A stretch of DNA of 64,000 bases, taken from NCBI GenBank assembly GCA_965230015.1, contig CBDDKF010000001.1:62001-126000 (forward strand), written 5' to 3'. The position numbers were made by a program, and so were the translations under genes. The notes under the pieces were generated by a model. The model did no database searches. It saw only the letters and a list, made by a program, of their open reading frames with translations, and was not told where the DNA came from. Positions 36,332-44,807 of the stretch are shown piece by piece. The DNA is from JABSQH01 sp965230015 (GTDB lineage Bacteria; Actinomycetota; Acidimicrobiia; Acidimicrobiales; Ilumatobacteraceae). Every line of letters starts with the position of its first letter. Within the stretch, counting starts at the first letter, position 1.

Positions 36332-36490
36332 TTGGGCGTCGATACGAACGGCCCGGTCGTGGTTGACGTGCCACGCGATCGTGACGGCAGCTTCGAACCG
36401 AAAAGGGTGCGTAAGAACCAGCGCTGCGTCGACGGAGTCGACTCGATGGTCATCTCACTCACCACCAAGGGCCTGACCACCGGCGATCGG
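36332..36490 (+). pseudogene. IS256-family transposase fragment
   Basis: The short frame reads VVDVPRDRDGSFEPKRVRKN, then QRCVDGVDSMVISLTTKGLT and TGD. This matches the N-terminal part of IS256-type mutator transposases (usually L-P-R-D-R-x-G-x-F-E-P followed by a K-G-M-S-T-R-D segment). Nothing before or after it is recognisable as the rest of the gene. The whole gap 36184-36518 holds no other gene. It marks the left border of the amino-sugar locus. Confidence 0.7.
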
Positions 36491-36518
36491 CGCGGCGCCA
36501 GCACTTCATTGAGCCCCG

Positions 36519-37343
36519 CTACTTGAGTGAGCCATCGGTGATGCCTGCGACGATCTGACGGTGGAAGATCGCGTACAACCCGATCATGGGCAATGTGACG
36601 ATGGTGAGTGCAGAGAACAGCAGCTGATAGTCGGTGCGATAGCGGCTTGAGAATGCGACGAGTCCTGTGGGGATCGTCTTGTACTCGTCGTCGGTCACGT
36701 AGATCAACGCCAAGAGGAACTCGTTCCATGCCGCCAACGCGGAGAAGATCGCGACCGTCGCCAAACCCGGTCGCAGCAGTGGCGTGACGATGGAGCGCAA
36801 GAGTCGGAGATCGCCGCAGCCGTCGACGCGGGCGGCATCGAACAGCTCGCGGGGCAGGGCGTCCAAGTACACCTTCAGGAGGTAGATACCGAGCGGAAGC
36901 CCGAGCGCGGCGTACGGGACGATGAGCGTCCATCGCCGGTCCTTGATCGAAAGCCACTCGAATAGCTCGTTCTGGGCAATGAAATAGGACTGAATCGGCA
37001 TCAGCAGGCCAAGCCCGAACAGCACGAGCACGAACGTGCGGCCTCGAAACTCGAACTGGCTGAGTGCATACGCGGCGCATGTCGCAAAAACCAGGATGAT
37101 CAACACCGAACCGGTGGTCACGAAGAACGAGTTGACGGCGTAGCGGCCAAGGTTGCCCGTCGACCACGCCTCGGTCCAGCTAGAGAAGTCGATCGAGGTG
37201 GGCAGCGCAAGGGGTTCAGAGAAGATCTCGCTGTTGTCCTTGAACGTCGATCCGATCATCCACAGCAGCGGCATCGAGTAGATCGCGGTGAACACCGCCA
37301 TCACCGTGATGTAGACGGTACGGCTCGCCAGGGCACGCATCAC
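36519..37343 (-). CDS. Sugar ABC transporter permease, MalG type
   Basis: This encodes 274 residues with six membrane helices. The cytoplasmic EAA loop, which contacts the ATPase, reads LFDAARVDGCGDLRLLRSIV followed by TPLLRPGL. Carbohydrate-uptake-1 features are WMIGSTFKDNSEIF near residue 30 and the C-terminus QRQIVAGITDGSLK-like (HRQIVAGITDGSLK). It overlaps the upstream MalF-type permease by 4 bp, so the two are coupled and form the membrane channel. No ATPase gene follows, so a shared ATPase is needed. The locus context indicates GlcNAc or a GlcNAc-containing oligosaccharide as substrate. Confidence 0.92.
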   Translation of the reverse strand: MMRALASRTVYITVMAVFTAIYSMPLLWMIGSTFKDNSEIFSEPLALPTSIDFSSWTEAWSTGNLGRYAVNSFFVTTGSVLIILVFATCAAYALSQFEFRGRTFVLVLFGLGLLMPIQSYFIAQNELFEWLSIKDRRWTLIVPYAALGLPLGIYLLKVYLDALPRELFDAARVDGCGDLRLLRSIVTPLLRPGLATVAIFSALAAWNEFLLALIYVTDDEYKTIPTGLVAFSSRYRTDYQLLFSALTIVTLPMIGLYAIFHRQIVAGITDGSLK

Positions 37344-38227
37344 GCGGCTCCCGACGCACGGAACTGTTTGCGGATCAGCGCAAACACTCCCGAGATGATC
37401 AGCACCGTCACGGTCATCACCACTGCCAACGCCGCGCCATAGCCGACGTTCTGGTTCTGAAACACTGTGCGCACCAGATACGTCGTGGGGATCTCGGTGG
37501 CATTGAACGGTCCGCCATTGGTGAGCACGAAGAACAGGTCGAACCCCTGGAATCCACCCGTCACGGCCAATAGCACTGCGACCAGAATCACGTTCTTGAT
37601 CAACGGCACCTTGATGCGCCAGAAGATCACCAACTCGCCAGCTCCGTCCAGACGTGCCGCTTCGATGATCTCGCTGGGAATCTGGCGCATCCCGGCGTAG
37701 AAGATCGCCATGAAGAAGCCCGAGAAGATCCAGCCGGACACAACGGCGACGGCGATGAGCGCAGTGCTCTCGTCGCCGAGCCAGATCCGTTCCAGCGACT
37801 CCGCGCCTGCGGCGCGCAGCGTCCCGTTGAGTAGGCCCAGCTCAGGGTTGTACACGAACCGCCAGATGACCGCGACGACCACGATCGGCAGCACGACTGG
37901 GATGAAGAACACGACCCGGAAGAAGGAGCTGCCGCGGGGCCGCGCCACGACGAGTCCTGCCAGGATCAACCCGACGAGTACCTCCAGGACCAAGGTCAGC
38001 AAGATGTAGACGAAGACGTTGCGGAACGACTTGATGAAGATCGGGTCGTCAATCGCCCGTTGGTAGTTGTCCAGGCCGACCGGCACCATCTCGCCGAACC
38101 CGTCCCACTCGAAGAAGCTGAACCAACCGGTCGCCAGTACCGGCCCGAGGACTGCAAGGGAGAACAGTCCCAGGGCCGGCAGGAGCAACAGGTACGGCGT
38201 GATGCCGCGTCGTCGAGACATGCTCAT
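37340..38227 (-). CDS. Sugar ABC transporter permease, MalF type
   Basis: This encodes 295 residues with six membrane helices and a MalF-like N-terminus (RRRGITPYLLLLPALGLFSL). The extracytoplasmic loop reads WFSFFEWDGFGEMVPVGLDN, typical of CUT1 permeases (the FxxYxxxxxxxP-type start and VGLxNYxxA). The EAA motif is EIIEAARLDGAGELVIFWRI. It lies between the binding-protein gene (29 bp upstream) and the MalG-type partner. The pair resembles DasB/DasC of streptomycetes, which import chitobiose and GlcNAc; that assignment is from context. Confidence 0.92.
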   Translation of the reverse strand: MSMSRRRGITPYLLLLPALGLFSLAVLGPVLATGWFSFFEWDGFGEMVPVGLDNYQRAIDDPIFIKSFRNVFVYILLTLVLEVLVGLILAGLVVARPRGSSFFRVVFFIPVVLPIVVVAVIWRFVYNPELGLLNGTLRAAGAESLERIWLGDESTALIAVAVVSGWIFSGFFMAIFYAGMRQIPSEIIEAARLDGAGELVIFWRIKVPLIKNVILVAVLLAVTGGFQGFDLFFVLTNGGPFNATEIPTTYLVRTVFQNQNVGYGAALAVVMTVTVLIISGVFALIRKQFRASGAA

Positions 38228-38256
38228 GACGGCGGGTCAGCGGCTTGGCGACGTGG

Positions 38257-39639
38257 TCAGCCGCCCAGTTTGCGTTGGGCCTCGGCGGCCGCTTCTTCAG
38301 GCGTTGACACCCCAGCGAGGACTTCGGCCTGCGCGGCGTAGAGGGCGTTGGCAACCTCGAGGTCGTAGCCGACGTCGGGTGGAGCGACCACGGCGCTCAC
38401 GTTCTGCAGCATCTCCATCAATCGCGCCAATCGCTCGTCGACGTCACCGTTGGCAATCGCGCCGGTGGCCAAGGGAGTGCCGCCAGCCTCGACGAGCTGC
38501 GCGGTGAACTCCGGTGAAGAGAACAGTTCCAAGAACGCAGTGGCGGCCGGCTTCTGGTCGGAGTTCTCGTTGACCACATAGCCAGTTGTGACCGCGATCG
38601 CCGAGTCCTGTGCACCGGCGCCGTCGATTGCGGGCAGGTTGAAGTAGTCGAAGTTGAGATCTGGAGCGGTCTCGATCGCCCAAGAGACCAGCCAGCTGCC
38701 GATCGGGTGCATCGCTGCGACGCCCTGGAAGAAGAGCTCGGCGCCCTCATTGTCGTCGATAGCGTTGGCGCTGTCGTTGACGACTCCGGCCTCTTGCAAC
38801 TCGACCAGCGCTGCGAGTCCTTCGGCGACTTCGGGCGAGTCCATCGAGATCTCTTGGCGCATGATCTGGTCGAAGACGTCCTCGCCGACGACACGCGACA
38901 TGATGTGCGACGACCAGTTGCCGACCGGCCACAGATCCTTGTTGCCGACTCCGACCGGTGTGATGCCGTTCTCTAGGAGTGTGGCCGAGACGTCCAGGAA
39001 CTCATCCCATGTTTCGGGGACCTCGAGGCCGTACTCGGCGAAGATGTCGGTGTTGTACCACATCACCGTGGTGACGTCGGCGCTTCCGGGGACCATCACC
39101 GTCTTGCCGTCGACCTCCATCCCGTTGAACGCGCCATCAGTGAAGTAGCTACCGAGGTCGCCTTCGCGCGCCTCGGTCAGATCGGCGGCGAACCCCTCCG
39201 CAACGCGGTCTTCCAAACGGGCACCCGCCCACTCGAAGTAGATGTCGGGTGCGTTGTTGCCCGTCAACAGGTTCTGCAAGCCGATCGTTGAGTACAGATC
39301 GTCTTCTTGGAAGTTGAACTCGACATCGATATCGGGGTTGGCCTCCTCGAACGCCGCACCGGCGGCCTCCCACACTTCGATGATGCCTTCACCTGGAGAG
39401 GGGATGGCGATCCGCAGCGTGCCGTCGAAGGAGTCGGCGCCGGTGTTGGTGTCGCCGTCCTCCGTGGTTGCCGACGTTTCTGTGGTGGTGTCGCCAGCCC
39501 CGCTGTCCGAATCGGAGTCAGCGTCGGAGTCCGAGTCCGACCCGCACGCTCCGAGAACGAGCGCGGCGGCCGCGGAGAGCGCAACCCAGCGGATTCGCAA
39601 CCCCCGCCTCCTCCTCTGGCTGTGGTGTGATGAGTGCAT
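38257..39639 (-). CDS. Sugar ABC transporter substrate-binding lipoprotein
   Basis: This encodes 460 residues from ATG 39639, which follows AAAGGAG by nine bases; a longer frame to 39705 lacks this support. A lipoprotein signal with lipobox LVLGAC (Cys near 32) is followed by a SDSDSDADSDSDSG linker and a Thr-rich stretch, then a family 1 extracellular binding domain: LRIAIPSPGEGIIEVWEAAG, ANPDIDVEFNFQEDDLYSTI, VMVPGSADVTTVMWYNTDIF, LFFQGVAAMHPIGSWLV. It captures sugar outside the membrane. The order in the operon (regulator, SIS, GH84, binding protein, permeases) gives the substrate: amino-sugar oligosaccharide or glycoside. Confidence 0.92.
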   Translation of the reverse strand: MHSSHHSQRRRRGLRIRWVALSAAAALVLGACGSDSDSDADSDSDSGAGDTTTETSATTEDGDTNTGADSFDGTLRIAIPSPGEGIIEVWEAAGAAFEEANPDIDVEFNFQEDDLYSTIGLQNLLTGNNAPDIYFEWAGARLEDRVAEGFAADLTEAREGDLGSYFTDGAFNGMEVDGKTVMVPGSADVTTVMWYNTDIFAEYGLEVPETWDEFLDVSATLLENGITPVGVGNKDLWPVGNWSSHIMSRVVGEDVFDQIMRQEISMDSPEVAEGLAALVELQEAGVVNDSANAIDDNEGAELFFQGVAAMHPIGSWLVSWAIETAPDLNFDYFNLPAIDGAGAQDSAIAVTTGYVVNENSDQKPAATAFLELFSSPEFTAQLVEAGGTPLATGAIANGDVDERLARLMEMLQNVSAVVAPPDVGYDLEVANALYAAQAEVLAGVSTPEEAAAEAQRKLGG

Positions 39640-39640
39640 G

Positions 39641-41296
39641 TCAGGTTGCTCCTTTGCTGGGTGACGGGTGTTGCCCGCCGTCGAGTGGGTCCGTGCAGAG
39701 CTCATCGAGCGCCATGTTCAGGACGTCACCGAAGAGCTGGTGCGAGCTGTTGGTGAGGCGAGCGCGTAGCTCACACGCGCTACCGGACCTCGAAGCATCG
39801 ACTGCGTCGGCGGACGTTCGACTGTCGGCGATCAAGGCCACGGCGTCGCAGCCGACCGAGAACGTGTCGAGCCACGGCTCGACTTCCGCCAGCAGCGCCG
39901 CTGGCATCGTGCGCAACGCACGCTCGGCGCGGCGCATCTCTCGGGCCCGCATCGCTAGCCGGGCGCGGCCTGCTTCTGCGTCGCCGTAGTCGATGGCAAA
40001 CGCGAAGTCGGCAAGATCTCGGCTCAACTGCCAGGGATCGTCATCGCAGAGACAGCTACGGCGGGCGCAGTCGGCGAATTCGTAGAAACTCGCCGCCAAG
40101 TCGGTGCCGACCGCATCGCGGATCGCCCGTCGCCAGCTCGCTTCGGGGTCATATCCATCGGGGTCCCACAGGAAGTCACCGATCGTCGCCAGTGGGATCT
40201 TGGACGCGTGTGCATACTGCATGGCGTTGGCCATGACACCTGCGGAGAATCGGGCGAGCAGGGGGTCGCGACCGCGGTAGGGGCCGATGTGTAAGTCGGC
40301 GGCCATCGACAGGTCGTTCACCGGGTAGTTGTCCCAATACAGCGGGGCACGCAACGTCGAACGTGTCACCACGACAGCCTCTTGCGCAGTGATCGCTGGC
40401 GAGCAGATCGCCCGGCCGGTATGGAACAGATCGATCGGCGCGGCCAGCTGTGCTCCTAGCCGGGCGATGTAGGGCTCCTCGCCCGTGCCCGAATACACCG
40501 TCGGACACACGACCAGCCCAACCGCGCGGTCGGCCAGGACGTCACCGATCTCGTTGGCGACCACGGCGTGGGCATCGGCCAAGTTGTCGAACACGTCAAG
40601 ATCGGCCGGATGCTGCAAGCGCGGCGCAATGTCGTCGAACAGCAGCGCGATACGTGCCGCGCCGAGGTCGACGATCGAGATCACCTTCTCGGCGAGACGT
40701 TGGCGATCAGCGCGATCGGAATAGGCCATCGAGAGGCCGGGCGACACGCCGACCATCGCGTCGATGTCGTGCGACGCGCACGCTGCCAAGAAACGCTCGA
40801 GCTCGTCGCGTTCGGTGCCGCGGTGCGGCTCGCGCCACGCTTCGCGAAGGAATCGGTCGTCCTTGGGCGCGTACATGAATGTGTTGAATCGCTGCCGTGC
40901 AGCAAAGGCCACCATTTCCAGTCGCTCCGCCGGGCTCCACGGCGGACCGTAGAAACCCTCGATCACGCCGCGCACGGCAACAGCTGGACCGCAGCGCTGG
41001 ACGCCGGGGTGGAGAGAACCTTCCGCCAGGCGGCCGGCCACATCGTCAACGGCATATCGCGCCGACCGCGGACCACGAACAGCGAGCTCCACTTCCGGCG
41101 CGGCGGCGTCGTCGACGCGTAGCTCCCATCCGTCGTTGGCGCTTCGGTCGCCGTGTGCGAGTTCCACGACCCGCACATGCGCCGTCGCTGCGGGGGTGTC
41201 TGACGCATCGACGGTGATGCCCTGTTCGGCGAATGCATCAAGCAGCCGGTCCTCGGCCAAGCCGGGGGCTTCAATTCGCAGCGTGATGCGATTCAC
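39641..41296 (-). CDS. GH84 beta-N-acetylglucosaminidase (O-GlcNAcase-like), cytosolic
   Basis: This encodes 551 residues. An N-terminal alpha/beta domain (about 1-105, with RGPRSARYAVDDVAG) precedes the GH84 barrel: VRGVIEGFYGPPWSPAERLE, RFNTFMYAPKDDRFLREAW and IALLFDDIAP, in which the adjacent Asp-Asp pair is the catalytic pair of the family (substrate-assisted mechanism). Further family blocks are PLYWDNYPVNDLSMA and LHIGPYRGRDP. There is no signal peptide, so it acts after import, removing terminal beta-GlcNAc. It overlaps the SIS gene by 4 bp. This is the enzyme type of the N-terminal half of human O-GlcNAcase; a homologue of the C-terminal half is encoded 1.7 kb away. Confidence 0.9.
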   Translation of the reverse strand: MNRITLRIEAPGLAEDRLLDAFAEQGITVDASDTPAATAHVRVVELAHGDRSANDGWELRVDDAAAPEVELAVRGPRSARYAVDDVAGRLAEGSLHPGVQRCGPAVAVRGVIEGFYGPPWSPAERLEMVAFAARQRFNTFMYAPKDDRFLREAWREPHRGTERDELERFLAACASHDIDAMVGVSPGLSMAYSDRADRQRLAEKVISIVDLGAARIALLFDDIAPRLQHPADLDVFDNLADAHAVVANEIGDVLADRAVGLVVCPTVYSGTGEEPYIARLGAQLAAPIDLFHTGRAICSPAITAQEAVVVTRSTLRAPLYWDNYPVNDLSMAADLHIGPYRGRDPLLARFSAGVMANAMQYAHASKIPLATIGDFLWDPDGYDPEASWRRAIRDAVGTDLAASFYEFADCARRSCLCDDDPWQLSRDLADFAFAIDYGDAEAGRARLAMRAREMRRAERALRTMPAALLAEVEPWLDTFSVGCDAVALIADSRTSADAVDASRSGSACELRARLTNSSHQLFGDVLNMALDELCTDPLDGGQHPSPSKGAT

Positions 41297-42048
41297 AACG
41301 CACGCACCCGGTGGCGGAGTGGTTCGAGCAGCTCCCGGTTGTGCTCATCGCCGCCGGGCGTGTTCGCGCTCAGCAGAACGGCGTTGCGATGGCCGCGGAC
41401 GGCGAGCGCCTCGGCCGTGGCGACGACGAGCGCGTTGACGATCGCCGCGCCCGCCACTGTCGAGGTTGCGCCGACGCGTGCATCGAGTTGTCCGATCTCG
41501 ATAGATGCGTCTCCGGGCACACCGTGGTTGTCGATCACGACATCGGCCAGCTCTTCGAGCTTGGACGATGTGCCCGCACCTGGGCCGACGCTGTCGGCGT
41601 GTTGTCGGCTGACAATTGCAATCACTCGCGAACCCGCATCCCGAAACAGCTCCGCCAACTCGACACACACGACGTTGCCTCCCGAGTTGGAGACCACGAT
41701 GACGGCATCGTGTGGGCCCACTGACACCGACGAAAAGATCCCTTGGGCGACGCCGGGCGTGCGTTCGATCTCAGTGCTGCGCAACGCTCCTGCATGCAGC
41801 ATCAGCGACTCATCCAGGATTGGGTTGACCGCAACCAAGCCGCCGGCGCGGTAGAACATCTCCTCGGCGAGCATGTGGGAGTGACCCGTCCCGAAGACGT
41901 GAACGAGCCCACCTGCGGCGATCGTCGACGTCAGGATTTCCGCGCCGCTCGCAATGTGCACCGATTGGCTACGGGTCAATTCGGTGAGGAGCCGCACCAG
42001 TCCGTTGAGGTAACCGACCGCAGGCGACATCGGTTCGACCTCGTCCAT
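41293..42048 (-). CDS. SIS-domain sugar-phosphate binding/isomerase protein
   Basis: This encodes 251 residues with one SIS domain: GLVHVFGTGHSHMLAEEMFY (phosphate-binding glycine loop), AVIVVSNSGGNVVCVELAEL and VIAIVSRQHADSVG. It is close to the UPF0309 type of single-SIS proteins, which are often found with amino-sugar or sialic-acid genes. The exact reaction is unknown; an N-acetylmuramic acid-6-phosphate etherase is unlikely because that family has a different signature. It lies between gntR (31 bp) and GH84 (4-bp overlap). Confidence 0.85.
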   Translation of the reverse strand: MDEVEPMSPAVGYLNGLVRLLTELTRSQSVHIASGAEILTSTIAAGGLVHVFGTGHSHMLAEEMFYRAGGLVAVNPILDESLMLHAGALRSTEIERTPGVAQGIFSSVSVGPHDAVIVVSNSGGNVVCVELAELFRDAGSRVIAIVSRQHADSVGPGAGTSSKLEELADVVIDNHGVPGDASIEIGQLDARVGATSTVAGAAIVNALVVATAEALAVRGHRNAVLLSANTPGGDEHNRELLEPLRHRVRAL

Positions 42049-42079
42049 CAGCCAACCCCCACCGCGATGAGGCGAGCGG

Positions 42080-42850
42080 TCACGATGCCTGCTCCGTGCC
42101 GCTGTGGGCGCTCTTCATAACCACCGCATTGAGGTGATACCGATCCGGCCGGTAGAGGCAACGGGCAGCCATCAACGGTCGTCGGCGCGTATCCAGGTAG
42201 TCCATCTCCACGCGCAGACACGGCGCCCCCTCGCCGACGTCGAGCCGCTCGGCGACGGTGGTATCGGCACCAACAGCGTCGATCGCACTCGTTGCCTGGC
42301 CAGGTACCAGCCCGAACTTGTTCTCCAACACCTCGTAGAGGGAGCCGCTGAGGTCGGTCGTCGACAGCCCCGGCACGAGCTCGGCGCCAATCCAGGTGGT
42401 TTCGATCGCTACGGGGAGATCATCGGCGCTACGCAACCGCGTGAACCACACGACCCGCTCGCCCGGGCGGAGCGATAGGCGTCTACCGATCTCGTCGCTC
42501 GCCAACGCGTCCGCCTCGAACTGCAGCACCTCCGTCGACGGCACGCCCCCACGACGCCGAATCTCTGCTGAGAACGCCGACAACCCAGGAACCCGGGCAT
42601 ACGGCACCTCGGTCACGTAGCTGCCAGAACCCTGCCGGCGCTCGATCAACCCGTCGGCGACCAGTGCCTCCACCGCCCGCCGGGCCGTCATCCGGGAGAT
42701 CTCCCAGGTGCTTGCGAGTTCTCGCTCGCCGGGGATCCGTGAACCAACCGGCAGCGACGCAACGAGGCCACGCAACCGCTCCGCCGCAGCGCTCGCCTTG
42801 CCTGCTGCCGACGGAATCGACCCGCCAATTGGCTCACTGAGAGCGACCAT
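42080..42850 (-). CDS. GntR/HutC-family transcription regulator with UTRA domain (NagR/DasR-like)
   Basis: This encodes 256 residues. The N-terminal winged helix is GSRIPGERELASTWEISRMT, ARRAVEALVADGLIERRQGS, GSYV. The UTRA effector domain follows: LRPGERVVWFTRLRSADDLP, VAIETTWIGAELVPGL, LSGSLYEVLENKFGLVPG, and a C-terminal CLYRPDRYHL (usual R-x-D-R-Y-x-F). UTRA regulators of this group bind GlcNAc-6-P or GlcN-6-P. It is first in its operon and divergent from the acetyltransferase gene. Three AAAGTGGTA-type operator halves lie in the 136-bp gap between them, so it probably represses both directions. Confidence 0.92.
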   Translation of the reverse strand: MVALSEPIGGSIPSAAGKASAAAERLRGLVASLPVGSRIPGERELASTWEISRMTARRAVEALVADGLIERRQGSGSYVTEVPYARVPGLSAFSAEIRRRGGVPSTEVLQFEADALASDEIGRRLSLRPGERVVWFTRLRSADDLPVAIETTWIGAELVPGLSTTDLSGSLYEVLENKFGLVPGQATSAIDAVGADTTVAERLDVGEGAPCLRVEMDYLDTRRRPLMAARCLYRPDRYHLNAVVMKSAHSGTEQAS

Positions 42851-42863
42851 TCGTGGACGGTAC

Positions 42864-42947
42864 CAAAGTGGTATATCCTATTTCAAGAGAAGGCCCTAGA
42901 ATAGGCGTTGAGACAATCAAAGTGGTATAGTCAAAGTGTACCACTTG
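42864..42947. promoter_or_regulatory. GntR operator repeats CAAAGTGGTATA / AAGTGTACCACTT
   Basis: CAAAGTGGTATA is present twice in direct orientation (42864-42875 and 42918-42929), 54 bp apart. Directly after the second copy, AAGTG-TAC-CACTT (42934-42946) forms an inverted repeat using the same half-site. A -10-like TATAGT (42926-42931) for the rightward gene overlaps the second copy. The half-site TGGTATA resembles sites of NagR/DasR-type GntR proteins. Confidence 0.65.
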
Positions 42948-42986
42948 CCGATGAGCGCGATGTCGCACGGGGTAGGGGAGAACCTG

Positions 42987-43601
42987 ATGAGAATCCGCCA
43001 AGCCACCGTCGCGGACAATGCTGCGCTCTACGACGTGTGCCTGCGCACCGGCGACGCCGGCGACGATGCAACCGATCAGTTCCACGACCGAACGCTGCTC
43101 GGATCGATATTCGTTGGGCCGTACCTCGCGCTCGAGCACACCCTCGCCTACACCGCCGTCGACGACCAAGGACCCGGCGGCTACGCCCTCGCCGCACTCG
43201 ACACCCGCACATTCGAAGCCGCGTGCGAACAGCGTTGGTGGCCAACACTCAGGGCACAGAATCCAGACCCCGGCCCAATCTGGTCCACGCCGGACGAAGA
43301 GCTCCAGCGCTACATTCACCATCCGCCCGTACGACCCGACGACCTGCTCGCGCACTACCCCGCACACCTGCACATCGACCTCCTGCCACGACTGCAAGGT
43401 CGCGGCATCGGCCGACAACTCATCGAGACGCTGCTCACAGCACTCAGGAACGCCGGTCCGACCGGGGTGCACCTCGGCGTCGACGAGAACAACCGCCGCG
43501 CGATCCGGTTCTATGAACGAATCGGCTTCGCCGCCATCGGCACCAACAACGACGAGCGCATCATGGGGCTGCGACTACACGCACGCCAACAGCGGCCCTG
43601 A
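42987..43601 (+). CDS. GNAT acetyltransferase related to the C-terminal (HAT-like) domain of human O-GlcNAcase
   Basis: This encodes 204 residues from ATG 42987, with AGGGGAG six bases upstream. The sequence MRIRQATVADNAALYDVCLR, TGDAGDDATDQFHDRTLLGS and IFVGPYLALEHTLAY has the layout of the HAT-like domain of O-GlcNAcase and its bacterial relatives: the xYxICxxTGDxGxDAT block, then GYALAALDTRTFEAACEQRW and the YPAHLHIDLLPRLQGRGIGR segment. The acetyl-CoA loop (Q-G-R-G-I-G) is intact, unlike the human domain, so binding of acetyl-CoA is likely. The substrate is unknown; a glucosamine derivative fits the context. It is divergent from gntR and shares its operators. Confidence 0.85.
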   Translation: MRIRQATVADNAALYDVCLRTGDAGDDATDQFHDRTLLGSIFVGPYLALEHTLAYTAVDDQGPGGYALAALDTRTFEAACEQRWWPTLRAQNPDPGPIWSTPDEELQRYIHHPPVRPDDLLAHYPAHLHIDLLPRLQGRGIGRQLIETLLTALRNAGPTGVHLGVDENNRRAIRFYERIGFAAIGTNNDERIMGLRLHARQQRP

Positions 43602-43688
43602 CCGGTGCGCGCGGATCCGATACTGCGGCGGCCAACGCGTCGCACGCCGCGACGTCGACCGGCTGCGCCGACGTTGGATACCTGTCGT

Positions 43689-44807
43689 CTACGTTTCGTG
43701 CGCAGTGTGACCGTCGATCACCACGGTTTGGACCGTGAGGTCATCATCGAGGTGCACAAGGTCGGCTGGCATTTCGCCTGTTGTCAGGTCGTGTGCGAGC
43801 CCGACGGCGCGGCGCGGTGCGATGCTTGCTGCGGTGAGGGCGCGCTCGGCGTCGATGCCGAGATCAACGAGGTTGCGGACAGCGGTGTCCATCGTCAGTG
43901 CCGACCCGGCGAGGTCGCCGCGTTGGTTGCGGACGGCGCCATCGACGCGACGGAGTTCGATCTCGGCACCGAGTTTGGCGTGTGCTGCGTCGAGTCCGGC
44001 GATGGCGACGGCGTCGGTGACAAGCACGAGCCGGTCGCCTGCGGCGGTAGCAATGAGGCGGATCGTGTCATCGGCCACGTGCACCCCGTCTGCGATCACG
44101 GTGACGGCAACTCGTTGATCGACGAGACCGGCGGCGAATAGTCCCGGTTCGCGTTGATGAAACCGGCGCATGGCATTGCCGTGATGCGTCGTCACGCTGA
44201 GCCCGCGGTCGAACGCCGCGCGGGCTTGCGCAGCGGTGGCGTCGCTGTGCCCGGCTGCGACGACGACGCCTCGGCGGACCAGCTCTGCGATCAGGTCGCC
44301 GGCGCCGTCGAGTTCCGGGGCCAACGTGACGAGGCGGACGGGGCCGCCGTCGCTGTCGGCGATGAGCCCAAGGCCGACCTCGACATCGGGGTCGCAGCGA
44401 TGGCGGGCAACGTGAGTGCCCAACTGGTGCTCCGAGATGAACGGACCCTCCAAGTGAAACCCGAGCAGCCGGGCGCCGTCGAGATCAGTGGCTTCGACGG
44501 TGAGTTCGCGTCGCCGCTGCACCAGCACGCCGAGCGGCGCGGTCACCAGTGTTGCCAAGTATCCGGTGACACCGGTAGCGGCGATCGCCTGTGCCGCCGA
44601 CCGCAGCCCGCTGCCTTCACCAGACAAGAAGTCGTAGCCAGCGAATCCGTTCACTTGCAGATCGACGAATCCTGGACACACGACCCCGGCGCCGCCGGGG
44701 GTTGGACCAACGAGTTCGGTGATCGTGCCGTCGCGGACCACAACGTCGCCATCGACGAGACCCTGTGGGGTGAGCACCTTGGTGGCGCCGAGACGTACCG
44801 CCGTCAT
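43689..44807 (-). CDS. nagA: N-acetylglucosamine-6-phosphate deacetylase
   Basis: This encodes 372 residues from ATG 44807; the longer frame to 45047 is an Arg-rich shadow of the kinase gene. It is an amidohydrolase barrel with CPGFVDLQVNGFAGYDFLSG, FHLEGPFISEHQLGTH (the metal-site Glu), AAGHSDATAAQARAAFDRGL (metal His), THHGNAMRRFHQREPG (metal His region), VTVIADGVHVADD and the catalytic Asp in LVLVTDAVAIAG. The metal set matches single-metal NagA. It converts GlcNAc-6-P to GlcN-6-P and acetate; acs elsewhere in the window could recover the acetate. It overlaps the ROK kinase by 4 bp. Confidence 0.93.
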   Translation of the reverse strand: MTAVRLGATKVLTPQGLVDGDVVVRDGTITELVGPTPGGAGVVCPGFVDLQVNGFAGYDFLSGEGSGLRSAAQAIAATGVTGYLATLVTAPLGVLVQRRRELTVEATDLDGARLLGFHLEGPFISEHQLGTHVARHRCDPDVEVGLGLIADSDGGPVRLVTLAPELDGAGDLIAELVRRGVVVAAGHSDATAAQARAAFDRGLSVTTHHGNAMRRFHQREPGLFAAGLVDQRVAVTVIADGVHVADDTIRLIATAAGDRLVLVTDAVAIAGLDAAHAKLGAEIELRRVDGAVRNQRGDLAGSALTMDTAVRNLVDLGIDAERALTAASIAPRRAVGLAHDLTTGEMPADLVHLDDDLTVQTVVIDGHTAHET

